Positions 16,576 to 25,381 of a DNA stretch of 64,000 bases are shown here, piece after piece. Every line of letters starts with the position of its first letter. The first letter of the stretch is position 1. The stretch is from Haloarcula sp. CBA1129 (GTDB lineage: Archaea; Halobacteriota; Halobacteria; Halobacteriales; Haloarculaceae), in the NCBI RefSeq assembly GCF_008729015.1, contig NZ_RKSM01000001.1, positions 2,170,001 to 2,234,000 of the forward strand, read 5' to 3'. Below the pieces are notes generated by a model. It had not been told where the DNA came from. It saw only the letters and a list, made by a program, of their open reading frames with translations, and did not search any database. The position numbers and the translations under genes were made by a program.

Positions 16576-17505
16576 TTACTCTCCAGCGACGCCTTTCGCG
16601 AACTGTTCGCCGAACACGATGTAGACGAGCAGTGTCGGCAGTGCTGCGACGATGGCCCCAGCCATCGTGGTGTTGAACGACTGGACGACCCCGCCAGTGA
16701 GCGCCGCAAGGCGCTGGGTCGCCACCTGTGAGGCCGGTTCGTTGATGAGCACCAGCGCGAACAGCAGGTCGTTGTACACCTGCGTGAACTGGTAGATGAG
16801 CGTCACCGCGAACATCGGCAGCGACAGCGGGAGGATGATGTTGCGGTAGATGCTGAACGCGCTCGCGCCGTCGAGGCGAGCGGCCTCGATCATCTCCTCG
16901 GAGATGCTCTGATAGTACGACCGGAACAGCAGCGTACAGATCGGTATCCCGTACGCCGCGTGAGTAATCGACAGCTGTAGCAACTGTACGTAGCCGTTCC
17001 GGCTCGGATACTCCCAGCTACCGCCCGTAATGAAGCCAAAGAGGGTGTTGACGAACCCCTCGACCAGTCCGGGGAGTATCTGGAACCAGAACTGTGCCAG
17101 CGGGACCAGCACGGCCTGATATGGGATGAAGATGCCCGCGATGATGAGGACGACCACGCCGACTTGGCCGCGCCAACTAATCGTCGTCAGTCCGTACGCG
17201 GTCAGGCTTCCCAGTAGCGCCGACATAATCGTCGCCGGAATCGCCATCAGCAGTGAGTTCAACAGTCCCGGCCGGAGCGTGTTCCAAGCGGTACTGAGCG
17301 CGTCGAGCGTGAAGCCGTCAGTGCCCGGCGGTGCGAACGGGAGCGTCCGGGCGAAGGCGCTCTCGGTCTTGAACATCGTCATCACGGCCGTCTCCACCGG
17401 GAAGAGGTAGAAGGCGATGCCCGCCAGCAGGAGGGCATACAGGCCGATACGGCTGTTCTCTGTACTGCGGAGTTCGTCGATGAAGTCCCCGTCTCTGATA
17501 CTCAT
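16576..17505 (-). CDS. Sugar ABC transporter permease (UgpE/MalG type)
   Basis: A 309-residue permease with six membrane helices. The EAA motif region EEMIEAARLDGASAFSIYRN near residues 197-216 and IILPLSLPMF define the coupling loop of binding-protein-dependent importers. An unusually long loop between helices 3 and 4 (about residues 127-150) contains FVNTLFGFITGGSWEYPSRN. It overlaps the upstream permease by four bases (ATGA). Confidence 0.92.
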   Translation of the reverse strand: MSIRDGDFIDELRSTENSRIGLYALLLAGIAFYLFPVETAVMTMFKTESAFARTLPFAPPGTDGFTLDALSTAWNTLRPGLLNSLLMAIPATIMSALLGSLTAYGLTTISWRGQVGVVVLIIAGIFIPYQAVLVPLAQFWFQILPGLVEGFVNTLFGFITGGSWEYPSRNGYVQLLQLSITHAAYGIPICTLLFRSYYQSISEEMIEAARLDGASAFSIYRNIILPLSLPMFAVTLIYQFTQVYNDLLFALVLINEPASQVATQRLAALTGGVVQSFNTTMAGAIVAALPTLLVYIVFGEQFAKGVAGE

Positions 17506-18566
17506 AGTTCACCCCGTCGGTATTCGCTGTAGAGGTACGGTCCGATAACCAGCAGTGCGAGGGCAAACAGCACGATAGCGACGGCCGACCCGTACGCCCA
17601 CTGGAGGCTGTCGAACGCGACCCGATACATCATCGTCGCCAGAATGTCCATGTTCGCCCCCGGCTGTGAGCCACGGAGCGCGTAGATGAAGTCGAACGCT
17701 TTCAGCGCAAACACCATCAGCACGACCGACGCCGACACCGCGGAGGCGCGGAGTTGCGGGATGATTACCCGCGCATACATCCGAATCGTGGACGCGCCGT
17801 CGACCCGAGCGGCCTCGTAGTGTTCTGTCGGAATCGCTCGGAGGCCGGCGAGAAAGACGACCATCGCGTAGCCGCTGAACTGCCAGATGAGCGCGAAGAT
17901 GACCGCCGCTAGAGCGGTCGTATTCCAAGAAAGCCACTGAATGACTTCGGCGTTGACTCCTGCCGGGCGAAGCAGTCCCACAAGAGCACCTTCGAGATTG
18001 AACAATCGGAAGAGCTGATTGAGCACACCGTTGCGGGCGTTGTACACCCACGCCCACATCGTCGCCGTGACGACGAACGAGAGGCTCATCGGGAGCAGGT
18101 ATATCGTCCGGAACGTGTTCTCGAAGCGTATCTGCTGGTCGATGAGGATGGCCACAAACAGGCCAAGCGCCAGACAGAGAACGGTGAACACGACCAGTAA
18201 CACGACTGTGTTCTGTGCCGCCTGCCAGAACGCCCCGTCGTTCAGCATGCGGCTGTACATACTGAAATCGAAGGTCTCGTACTGTGCACCACCCAAGCCG
18301 TTGTAGTCAGTCAGCGACAGGAGGAAGTTCCAAGCGATAGCGCCGTAGACGAAAAAGCCCGCAAACAGGACTGGCGGGAGCCAGAACGGGGCGGATTCGA
18401 TGAGTTCCCACTCGACCGGCAGTGAGTTCCGGAGCGAGTCGCCCCGAGTCGTTTCCACCGTCGCCCCGCCGTCTGTTGCCAGTTGGTCTCCGTCCGATTC
18501 GTCTCTCGATACCGCCGACCGGAGCCTACCCCCGGTGGCGAGGAGTCTACTGAGTATCTCGCGCAT
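17502..18566 (-). CDS. Sugar ABC transporter permease (UgpA/MalF type)
   Basis: A 354-residue permease. A roughly 50-residue hydrophilic N-terminus is followed by six or so helices; the EAA loop is EHYEAARVDGASTIRMYARV near residue 261. It forms a heterodimer with the downstream permease. No solute-binding protein gene lies next to it on either side, which is atypical for this family; a binding protein elsewhere would be needed for uptake. Start ATG 18566. Confidence 0.92.
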   Translation of the reverse strand: MREILSRLLATGGRLRSAVSRDESDGDQLATDGGATVETTRGDSLRNSLPVEWELIESAPFWLPPVLFAGFFVYGAIAWNFLLSLTDYNGLGGAQYETFDFSMYSRMLNDGAFWQAAQNTVVLLVVFTVLCLALGLFVAILIDQQIRFENTFRTIYLLPMSLSFVVTATMWAWVYNARNGVLNQLFRLFNLEGALVGLLRPAGVNAEVIQWLSWNTTALAAVIFALIWQFSGYAMVVFLAGLRAIPTEHYEAARVDGASTIRMYARVIIPQLRASAVSASVVLMVFALKAFDFIYALRGSQPGANMDILATMMYRVAFDSLQWAYGSAVAIVLFALALLVIGPYLYSEYRRGEL

Positions 18567-18628
18567 GGTTGGTCAGTCGTTCGCCGACGTGAGTTCGCCG
18601 TCCATCGTCCCGACGGATGTGTCGTCAG

Positions 18629-18898
18629 TCACATAGACTCGCCAGCTAACACGCGTACAGACCACGCAACCCGCCCAGCCTGTCGCACCAACACAGGCTG
18701 GCAGGCGACGTGGGAACGCCAGATGACGGGTGTGCCATCCCGTCGTCGTGTCGAGCGGGCGAGCGGTTGCAACGCGGCGGGTACACCGGCTGCGAGCGTT
18801 CGCGATGTGTCACGTCCGTCGGTGTCCCATCGGGCCCCGGCAGCCGACGACAACAGCAACACACTGCCGTCACCGAGCATTGTGGGGGCGTCAGTCAT
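18629..18898 (-). CDS. Doubtful small ORF, 89 residues
   Basis: An open frame from ATG 18898 with product beginning MTDAPTMLGDGSVLLLSSAA, upstream of and on the same strand as the sugar ABC operon. It is Arg-rich in the second half and has weaker third-position GC than the neighbours, so coding is uncertain. An AT-rich promoter-like stretch lies at 18940-18955. It could be a leader or a remnant of the lost binding-protein region. No family is recognised. Confidence 0.25.
   Translation of the reverse strand: MTDAPTMLGDGSVLLLSSAAGARWDTDGRDTSRTLAAGVPAALQPLARSTRRRDGTPVIWRSHVACQPVLVRQAGRVAWSVRVLAGESM
18676..18700. promoter_or_regulatory. Perfect hairpin upstream of the sugar ABC operon
   Basis: CAGCCTGT (18676-18683) and ACAGGCTG (18693-18700) form an 8-bp perfect stem with a nine-base loop, about 110 bases before the permease start. 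It may be an operator for the importer or an RNA hairpin in its leader. Confidence 0.35.
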
Positions 18899-19100
18899 GA
18901 ACGTCTCTGTGGCGTCGAACTCATGGTAAGTGGAGAGAGATTCTACTTAATATTTCCGAATGATAATACACGTTTATCTAGGTCACGGGTTCTGAGCCCC
19001 ACGGTCTCCGCTGTCCGACCGGGGACTCGTGATACCCAGTGAACTCCATCCCGGACGCTACAGGCTTGTGACGAGTGGTGTCCAGACTCGTACCGGAGGG

Positions 19101-19107
19101 TTTTACG
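19101..19107 (+). promoter_or_regulatory. TATA-like element of fumC
   Basis: TTTTACG lies 26-32 bases upstream of the fumC ATG at 19133, in otherwise GC-rich DNA, as for a leaderless haloarchaeal promoter. Confidence 0.5.
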
Positions 19108-19132
19108 ACCGGGCGGACCACCCCCCGGACGT

Positions 19133-20539
19133 ATGACCGACGAGTACCGGACAGAGCAGGACAGCCTCGGTGAGATGCAGGTGCCAGCCGACGCGTACTG
19201 GGGCGCACAGACACAGCGCGCCGTCGAGAACTTCCCGATCAGCGACGTGACGTTCGGACGGCGGTTCATCCGAGCACTCGGCGTCGTGAAGAAGGCGGCC
19301 GCGCAGGCGAACCGCGACCTCGAAACGATTCCGGCAGACAAGGCGGACTGTATCATCGAAGCCGCCGACGAGGTCATCGCCGGCGAGCACGACGACCAGT
19401 TCCCCGTCGATGTGTTCCAGACCGGGTCGGGTACGTCGTCGAACATGAACGCCAACGAGGTCATCTCGAACCGCGCCACGGAACTGTACGGCGGCGAGGT
19501 CGGGACCCGCGAGATTCACCCGAACGACCACGTCAACTTCGGCCAGTCCAGCAACGACGTGATTCCGACGGCGATGCACGTCGCGTCGCTAGAGGCCGTC
19601 GAGAAGGACGTGATTCCCGGCCTGAAGACGCTGCGTGACGAACTCGAAGCCAAAGAAGACGAGTTCGACAACGTCGTCAAGACCGGTCGGACCCACCTCC
19701 AAGACGCGACCCCGGTGACGCTGGGACAGGAGTTCTCCGGCTACCGCACGCAGGTCGAAAAAGGTATTTCCCGCGTGCAGGACGTCCACGGCCGCCTCGC
19801 CGAACTCGCACTCGGCGGAACCGCAGTCGGGACCGGCCTCAACACCCATCCCGAGTTCCCGGAAAAGGCCGCTGCGTACATCAGCGAAGAGACCGATCTC
19901 AGCTTCCGCGAGGCGGACAACCACTTCGAGGCACAGGCCGCCCACGACGCGATGTCAGAAGCCCACGGTGCGCTTCGAACCGTCGCTGGTTCGCTGAACA
20001 AGATCGCCAACGACCTCCGCCTGCTCGCCTCCGGCCCACGCAACGGCCTCGGCGAGATCGACCAGCCGGAGAACCAGCCCGGCTCCTCGATTATGCCCGG
20101 CAAGATCAACCCCGTCGTCGCCGAAGCGGTCAATCAGGTCCACAAGCAAGTCGTCGGCAACGACGCCGCCGTGTCAGCCGGTGCGGCGGAGGGGCAGATC
20201 GACCTGAACCTCTACAAGCCCGTGCTGGCCTCGAACTTCCTGCAGTCGGCCAAGCTCATCGCCAACAGCAGCGCGGTGTTCGGCGAGAAGTTCGTCGCCA
20301 AACTGGAGGCCGATGCCGACCACTGCGCCGAGCGCGTCGAGCAGAGCATGGCGCTGGCGACGGCGCTCAACCCCGCCATCGGCTACGACAAGGCGAGCAA
20401 GGTCGCGAAGAAGGCGCTCGACGAGGAAAAGACCATCCGCGAGGTCGTCCTCGAAGAGGGGTATCTCGACGAGGACGAGGTCGACGACGTGCTCGACCCC
20501 GAGAAGATGACGAAGCGTGGGATTCTGGGCGAGGAGTAG
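19133..20539 (+). CDS. fumC: Class II fumarate hydratase
   Basis: A 468-residue soluble TCA-cycle enzyme, interconverting fumarate and malate without an iron-sulfur cluster. Visible motifs are QTGSGTSSNMNANEVISNRA, the substrate loop NDHVNFGQSSNDVIPTAMH, and the family signature GSSIMPGKINPVVAEAV near residue 317. Length and order match FumC (rather than aspartase or argininosuccinate lyase). It is monocistronic, with its own promoter. Confidence 0.95.
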   Translation: MTDEYRTEQDSLGEMQVPADAYWGAQTQRAVENFPISDVTFGRRFIRALGVVKKAAAQANRDLETIPADKADCIIEAADEVIAGEHDDQFPVDVFQTGSGTSSNMNANEVISNRATELYGGEVGTREIHPNDHVNFGQSSNDVIPTAMHVASLEAVEKDVIPGLKTLRDELEAKEDEFDNVVKTGRTHLQDATPVTLGQEFSGYRTQVEKGISRVQDVHGRLAELALGGTAVGTGLNTHPEFPEKAAAYISEETDLSFREADNHFEAQAAHDAMSEAHGALRTVAGSLNKIANDLRLLASGPRNGLGEIDQPENQPGSSIMPGKINPVVAEAVNQVHKQVVGNDAAVSAGAAEGQIDLNLYKPVLASNFLQSAKLIANSSAVFGEKFVAKLEADADHCAERVEQSMALATALNPAIGYDKASKVAKKALDEEKTIREVVLEEGYLDEDEVDDVLDPEKMTKRGILGEE

Positions 20540-20739
20540 CGAGGGGCGCGAACGAAGCGAGGGGCGTGAACGGAGTGAGCGGCCCTCGAAATTGCGAACG
20601 GCGAACGAAGTGACCCGTGAGCAGCGAGCGGCCCTCGAAATTGCGAACGGGGAGCCGTGGAATAGCGAGGGCGCTCGTGTCGAACAGGCACGCGAGAGTG
20701 TGCCCGAGCGCGGCAGCGACGCTGGCAGTCGTCCCGCTC
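20540..20739. repeat. GC-rich tandem/direct repeat tract after fumC
   Basis: A 25-base unit (GAGCGGCCCTCGAAATTGCG plus AACGG) occurs exactly twice, at 20577-20601 and 20626-20650, a period of 49. It is embedded among related short words such as GAACGAAGCGAG, GAACGGAGTGAG and GAACGAAGTGAC. Similar GAACGAAGTGAGC-type words are common between haloarchaeal genes. The tract lies between convergent genes. It has no protein-like signal in its own right, and its function is unknown. Confidence 0.75.
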
Positions 20740-21240
20740 TCAGACCTGTGGCTCGTCGTTGAGGACGTAACGGCTCTCGGGATAGCGCTCCCCGCCGATT
20801 TCGGTCTCGCTTTCGTCGACGAACTCGAACCCGAACTGCTCGTAGAACTCGGCCCCCGGTTCGTTCGCCGAGAGGACCATCGCGTTGACCCGGTCGATAT
20901 CGTGCTCGAACAGTTCCGTGCAGGTCCGTTCTAGTAGGGCCCGGCCAATTCCCTCCCGGCGGTAGTCTGGATGGACGTACAGTCGGAGAATATACCCCAC
21001 GCGATCGGTTTCGTGCCACGTCGCGTGTGCGAACCCGACGACGCGCTCCTCGCGTTCGAAGACGAGCAGGAGAGTCTGTGATTCGACCAGTTCCGATTCG
21101 ATTTGCTCGGGCGAATACCAGTCGCCGACGCCGTCTTCAACTGTTTCCTGAGTGAGGCGAGGGTAATCCGTCTCCCAAGCCGCCGACGCCACCTGATTGA
21201 TGGCCGTTACATCGCCCGGAGTTGCCAGTCTGACTGTCAT
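20740..21240 (-). CDS. GNAT family N-acetyltransferase
   Basis: A 166-residue protein of the RimI-like type. The acetyl-CoA binding core RLYVHPDYRREGIGRALLER (R/QxxGxG/A) is near residues 80-99. Earlier are the MTVRLATPGDVTAINQVAS strand-helix and VGFAHATW; later come LSANEPGAEFYEQFGFEFVD. The likely start is the ATG at 21240; a TTG two codons upstream is possible. A palindrome overlaps the start codon. Confidence 0.88.
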   Translation of the reverse strand: MTVRLATPGDVTAINQVASAAWETDYPRLTQETVEDGVGDWYSPEQIESELVESQTLLLVFEREERVVGFAHATWHETDRVGYILRLYVHPDYRREGIGRALLERTCTELFEHDIDRVNAMVLSANEPGAEFYEQFGFEFVDESETEIGGERYPESRYVLNDEPQV

Positions 21241-21253
21241 ATGCAAACATATG
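21238..21253. promoter_or_regulatory. Palindrome overlapping the GNAT start codon
   Basis: CATATGCAAACATATG: two CATATG half-sites four bases apart, the first containing the start codon of the GNAT gene. Because each half is itself palindromic, the whole reads as an inverted or direct repeat. It is well placed for autoregulation. Confidence 0.35.
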
Positions 21254-21381
21254 TCATAGTCTGTGATATGTTTTCCCCGCCCGAGGAGGGTTAAATGTCA
21301 GGTCACGCCATGACAGTCGAGTTCGAGCGGCTGAACCGACTCTTAGCCATTCTTGATCCACAGTCTGTCACTCATTGCTAG

Positions 21382-22161
21382 TCATTCGGTGAGCCACGCC
21401 GGCCGCTCTGCTGTCGTCTCGCCGATATCCTCGTACCAGAAGCTGTATTCGACAATACGGGCTTCGGTACGGTACCAGACGCTGAATCGGCGGACGAGGC
21501 CATCAGGTTCGACTAGCAGTTCGATTCGGAACGCCGCCAACCGTTCTGTGGTCGGAATCTCGCCACCGGACCCGCGAATCCGGTAGGCCCGACTGCTGTC
21601 GCTCGTAACGACGGCCGTAGCACTCTGGTTGACCACAGCGTAGCGATTCAAGTAGAACGCCGTCCGGTAGGCGTACTTGTCGCGACTGAATCGGACCTCG
21701 CCACGCTGGCGCTCGACGGTGCCGCCGTCCCGTCGCTCGTACCAGTTGGAGCCATCGGCATAGGTCGACTGTTCGTACCGCTCGACGGTCCCGTTCGAGT
21801 CGGTCGTCACTCTGACCATCTCGTCACGGTACCGCGTCGGTGATTCGACGGCGACAGTCTCTTCGCGCCGGACGGAACTGCTGTCGTTCCCGATTGCGAA
21901 CTCGCTGTAGCGTTCGTTCAGGGTGTAGGTGGTGCCGTTGAGCGCCTGCCGGTGGGCGGCCGACAGGAGCGCGACGTTTTCGAGCCGTTCCATAGTCACG
22001 CCGGGCGGTGGGTCCAGCGTCGTTGCCGTGTCCGACTCCGCTGCTGTCGGGACCGGGGCCGGCGTGACGGTGCCCCGGTCGACGGTGTCAGCACCGACAA
22101 AGGCGTTACAGCCGGCTGTCAGGAGAAGGACGACCACCGCAGCTGTCGACAGCCAGCGCAT
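21382..22161 (-). CDS. Haloarchaeal lipoprotein, unknown function
   Basis: A 259-residue protein starting MRWLSTAAVVVLLLTAGCNA, a signal peptide with lipobox TAGC and an N-terminal lipidated Cys. A Thr/Pro linker precedes a beta-rich domain that repeats polar strands (ETVAVESPTRYRDEMVRV, YEQSTYADGSNWYERRDGG, LAAFRIELLVEPDGLVRRFS). It resembles the large family of haloarchaeal lipoproteins without known function (DUF7537-like). ATG 22161 is chosen over an upstream frame because it begins the signal peptide. It is divergent from gatE. Confidence 0.8.
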   Translation of the reverse strand: MRWLSTAAVVVLLLTAGCNAFVGADTVDRGTVTPAPVPTAAESDTATTLDPPPGVTMERLENVALLSAAHRQALNGTTYTLNERYSEFAIGNDSSSVRREETVAVESPTRYRDEMVRVTTDSNGTVERYEQSTYADGSNWYERRDGGTVERQRGEVRFSRDKYAYRTAFYLNRYAVVNQSATAVVTSDSSRAYRIRGSGGEIPTTERLAAFRIELLVEPDGLVRRFSVWYRTEARIVEYSFWYEDIGETTAERPAWLTE

Positions 22162-22249
22162 ACTGACAGTGAGGGAGACACGGCCAAAAGCACGGCGGCG
22201 AGGGCGGGAAGGGTGCGTTTTTTGGCCCCCGGTCCCGGACACCTCGACA

Positions 22250-24121
22250 ATGACTGAGTACGACTACGAGGAGCTGGGGCTCGTCGCCGGTCTGGAGATC
22301 CATCAGCAACTCGATACCGCGACGAAACTGTTCTGTGACTGTCCGACAACGATCCGCGAACCCGAAGAGAGCGGGCGCTCCTTTACTCGCTATCTGCACC
22401 CGACCAAGAGCGAGCTCGGGGAGATCGACGAGGCGGCGCTTGAGGAAAGCATGGTCGACCGGGAGTTCGAGTATCTGGCCTACGACACGACCTGTCTCGT
22501 CGAGGAGGACGACGAACCACCCCATCGGGTCGACCGCGAGGCGATGGAGACGACGCTGGAAATCGCCCAGCTACTGGATATGTCCGTCGTCGATCAGGTG
22601 AACGTCATGCGAAAGATCGTCGTCGACGGCTCGAACACCACTGGGTTCCAGCGCTCGATGCTGGTCGCTAACGACGGGGCCATCGAGACGAGCGCCGGCC
22701 CGGTCGGTATCGAGGACATGCTACTGGAGGAGGAGTCCTGCCAGCGAGTCGAGGAAACCGACGACGGGGTCCGCTTCTCGCTGGACCGCCTCGGCATTCC
22801 GCTGATCGAAATCGGGACGAAGCCGGACATCAGTTCGCCCGAGCAGGCCCGCGAGGCCGCCGAGCGAATCGGGATGCTGCTGCGTTCGACGGGTAAGGTC
22901 AAGCGCGGCCTCGGGACCATCCGGCAGGACGTGAATGTCTCCATCGAGGAGGGCGCGCGCATCGAACTGAAGGGCGTCCAGAGCCTCGACGACATCGACG
23001 ACCTCGTCCGCAACGAGGTCCGTCGGCAGGTCGAACTGCTCGACATCGCCGAGGAACTCGCCGAGCGCGACGCCGCAATCGGCGAGCCACAGGACGTAAC
23101 TGGGGTATTCGAGGACACGGACTCTGGCGTCATCGAAGGCGCGCTCTCCTCGGGCGGGACGGTTCAGGGGCTTCTGCTCGAAGGGTTCGACGGGCTCGTC
23201 GGCCGCGAAATCCAGCCGGACCGGCGGCTCGGGACGGAACTGTCCGACCACGCCAAGCGCCACGGCGCGGGCGGCATCTTCCACACCGACGAACTCCCGG
23301 CCTACGGCGTCACCGAGGCGGAAGTCGAGGCGCTGCGGGACGCCGTCGGGGCGGGTCCCGAGGACGCCGTCGCCATCGTCGCCGACGACCCGGAGACCGC
23401 CGAACTGGCTATCGATGCCGTCGCCGAGCGGGCCGAAACGTCGCTCGAAGGCGTGCCCGAGGAGACCCGCGATGCGAACGAGGACGCCACGTCGAGATAC
23501 CTTCGGCCGCTCCCCGGCGCGGCGCGGATGTACCCCGAGACGGACGTGCCACCCGTCGAGCCGGACGTAACCGAAGTCGAAACTCCGGAACTGCTCACCG
23601 AGAAGGTCGACCGATACGTCAGCGAGTTCGACCTCGGTTCCGGCCTCGCCGAGCAGGTCGCCTACGGCCAGCAGTGGCCGCTGTTCGAGGCGCTGGTGGC
23701 GGGTGAGGGCGTCGACCCGACGCTGGCCGCCGGGACGCTGGAGTCGACGCTGACCGAACTCCGCCGCGACGATGTGCCTGTCGAGAACCTCACGGACGAG
23801 CACTTGCAGGGAGCGATTCTGCTGGTCGACGGTGGGGACGTACCGCGTGAGGGAATGGAGGACCTGCTGACAGCACTCGCCGAGACCCCGTCGCTGACGG
23901 CCGAGGAAGCCGTCGAACAGGAGGGACTGGGTGGCGTCGACGAGTCGGAGGTCCGGGACGCCGTTGTCGGCGTCGTCGAGCGCCACGAGGACCAGATCGC
24001 TGAGGAAGGTATGGGGGCGTTCTCGGCGCTGATGGGCGAGTGCATGGGCGCGCTCCGGGGCAAGGCCGACGGCGATACAGTTAGTGACGTGTTGCGTTCG
24101 GAGATACAGAAGCGGGCTTAA
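22250..24121 (+). CDS. gatE: Glu-tRNA(Gln) amidotransferase subunit E
   Basis: A 623-residue archaeal GatE, which together with GatD (not in the window) converts mischarged Glu-tRNA(Gln) to Gln-tRNA(Gln). The start MTEYDYEELGLVAGLEIHQQ is the family hallmark (GLEIHxQL). GTIRQDVNVSIEEGARIELKG is the kinase-like catalytic region, and the C-terminal part is the tail domain ending in RSEIQKRA. An AspRS-like insert with GGTVQGLLLEGFDGLVGREI lies near 300. The stop overlaps the convergent HTH-type gene by four bases. Confidence 0.96.
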   Translation: MTEYDYEELGLVAGLEIHQQLDTATKLFCDCPTTIREPEESGRSFTRYLHPTKSELGEIDEAALEESMVDREFEYLAYDTTCLVEEDDEPPHRVDREAMETTLEIAQLLDMSVVDQVNVMRKIVVDGSNTTGFQRSMLVANDGAIETSAGPVGIEDMLLEEESCQRVEETDDGVRFSLDRLGIPLIEIGTKPDISSPEQAREAAERIGMLLRSTGKVKRGLGTIRQDVNVSIEEGARIELKGVQSLDDIDDLVRNEVRRQVELLDIAEELAERDAAIGEPQDVTGVFEDTDSGVIEGALSSGGTVQGLLLEGFDGLVGREIQPDRRLGTELSDHAKRHGAGGIFHTDELPAYGVTEAEVEALRDAVGAGPEDAVAIVADDPETAELAIDAVAERAETSLEGVPEETRDANEDATSRYLRPLPGAARMYPETDVPPVEPDVTEVETPELLTEKVDRYVSEFDLGSGLAEQVAYGQQWPLFEALVAGEGVDPTLAAGTLESTLTELRRDDVPVENLTDEHLQGAILLVDGGDVPREGMEDLLTALAETPSLTAEEAVEQEGLGGVDESEVRDAVVGVVERHEDQIAEEGMGAFSALMGECMGALRGKADGDTVSDVLRSEIQKRA

Positions 24122-24537
24122 TTGCTCCGTTCGGGGTGTAAGGAAGCGATATCGACGGTGTTCGATGACAGGCCGTCACCGCTCGTCGACAGGTCGTGTT
24201 CGATTGTCGACTCAAGCAGCGGGACGAGCGCTGGCGCGTTCGGCCCAATGTCGACGATATCTTCCGACTGGTTGTACCGGACGACACCGGCATCGACTAG
24301 CCGCGGAAGGTGGTTGTGATAGAGGGCTGTATAAATCCGGAGTCGCTCGTCGCGGGACTGTTCGGCCGGTGTTCCGTGTTCGAATTCGGTCACTGTGTCC
24401 GTGAGCACGGCCAGTGAAACTGGCGTCGTGTACTGTGAAAGCCCGTACAGGAGGTACCGCCGGTAGTGCGACGACAGGAGCGACAGCCGGTCGTCCAGTG
24501 GCAGCGAGTCCGGGATTTCGGTGTGTTGCGTGTTCAT
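24118..24537 (-). CDS. Winged-helix DUF7344-like regulatory protein
   Basis: A 139-residue protein. A helix-turn-helix-like region LSLLSSHYRRYLLYGLSQY is near residues 17-35. The wing-like pattern LYHNHLPRLVDAGVVRYNQS near 94-113 matches haloarchaeal DUF7344 proteins, which are probable DNA-binding regulators. The C-terminus is acidic and low-complexity. It is tail-to-tail with gatE and lies next to another regulatory-type gene transcribed in the same direction. Confidence 0.72.
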   Translation of the reverse strand: MNTQHTEIPDSLPLDDRLSLLSSHYRRYLLYGLSQYTTPVSLAVLTDTVTEFEHGTPAEQSRDERLRIYTALYHNHLPRLVDAGVVRYNQSEDIVDIGPNAPALVPLLESTIEHDLSTSGDGLSSNTVDIASLHPERSN

Positions 24538-24593
24538 TTTAGTTGTGTTGCTGGGTGGGGACGTTAGGGGATCATTTCGGAGCAGTTCGAACG

Positions 24594-25082
24594 CTACTGT
24601 ACCACAGTACGCTCATGTTCAAGTTCGTCGGCCAAGTCTGCGGTATCGGTAAGGCGGCTAACACGGTCGGTGACGCGGTGAACCGTTCCATTCCGCGTAC
24701 AGGGGGCGACGTGCTGGAGGTCATCGCCAACGTATTCGGCGAGGGCAAGTGTCGGCAGCGTGATGACGCTGACCGACTCGTCGGAAACCATGTTCGTCAC
24801 TGGGTGCTGCCAGTCGAAAGCGTCAAGCGAGGCGTCAGTGTCGCGCTCCCACTGTCTAAACATGGAAAGCTGCTCCAACAGGTGTCGACCCTCCGCAGTC
24901 CGCTGTGCGAGTCGCGGTTCGATCCGGCGACCCCAGATAACTATCGACAGGTCCTCGATACGGCCCGCCTCCTCGAGAGCCTGTAACCGGTCAAGCACGT
25001 AGCTCTGTTGTTGCAGTGCATCTTCCGGACAAAGGGACCGGACGAACAGTTCGACGCGAACTGGGTTGGCAGTGGAATCCAT
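24594..25082 (-). CDS. Haloarchaeal HTH-annotated protein of unknown function
   Basis: A 162-residue conserved haloarchaeal family protein. It has an N-terminal PVRVELFVRSLCPEDALQQQ strand-loop, IVIWGRRIEPRLAQRTAEG, and the conserved LPTLALAEYVGDDLQHVAPC with a Cys after APC. Members are usually annotated as HTH-domain proteins; a clear helix-turn-helix is not obvious to me. The operon neighbour downstream is the DUF7344-like gene, 56 bases away. Confidence 0.6.
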   Translation of the reverse strand: MDSTANPVRVELFVRSLCPEDALQQQSYVLDRLQALEEAGRIEDLSIVIWGRRIEPRLAQRTAEGRHLLEQLSMFRQWERDTDASLDAFDWQHPVTNMVSDESVSVITLPTLALAEYVGDDLQHVAPCTRNGTVHRVTDRVSRLTDTADLADELEHERTVVQ

Positions 25083-25381
25083 AGTGCGGTGGTGAGTGTC
25101 CTGTGGGCCGCTACAGCGGTAACTGTCCTAAGCACTCTCTCTAGGCCCCTAGAATAAACCGGGGTGAGTCGGCGTCATGGATGATATATCCGGGCGGATC
25201 GGTAATTGGTTAGTATGTGAATATCTGGTGGTTGTTCTGCCAAGTGTTCGTTCAAACCAGCCCGAATATCGCCCCCAAGTCCCGTCTCTCCACAGTATTC
25301 ACCGTAGGCGTGTGTCCCAACCAAATATTACTATTCTAACTAGACACCGGCCGTTAAGTAGCTTGCCGACACACTGAGCGC
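25083..25381. other. Divergent promoter region
   Basis: About 300 bases between divergent regulatory genes. It holds the perfect palindrome TCTAGGCCCCTAGA (around 25140-25153). TTTATT on the minus strand (near 25153) may serve the gene at 25082. AATATTA (near 25325) and other AT-rich patches may serve the plus-strand regulator. No coding frame is convincing. Confidence 0.5.

Larger units (their letters stand above)
18567..19132. other. Intergenic region between the ABC operon and fumC
   Basis: About 570 bases. It contains a perfect 8-bp stem hairpin (18676-18700), a weak minus-strand frame (18629-18898), a nine-codon frame from 18924 that stops at once, and AT-rich promoter DNA around 18940-18980. 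A TTTTACG element before fumC (19101-19107) lies 26-32 bases from the fumC start. No intact solute-binding protein gene is present, although that gene is normally found here. Confidence 0.6.

Noticed and set aside
20577-20650. CRISPR-like array
   Set aside because: Only two copies of the repeat, no third unit, no spacers of constant unique sequence and no cas genes nearby.
20174-21019. A 281-codon minus-strand ORF overlapping fumC and the repeat tract
   Set aside because: It is an antisense shadow of fumC and the repeats, with Arg-rich sequence and no domain.
21310-21381. A 23-codon plus-strand ORF (MTVEFERLNRLLAILDPQSV...)
   Set aside because: Short, without a promoter or Cys motif, and partly convergent with a lipoprotein gene; no support beyond open frame.
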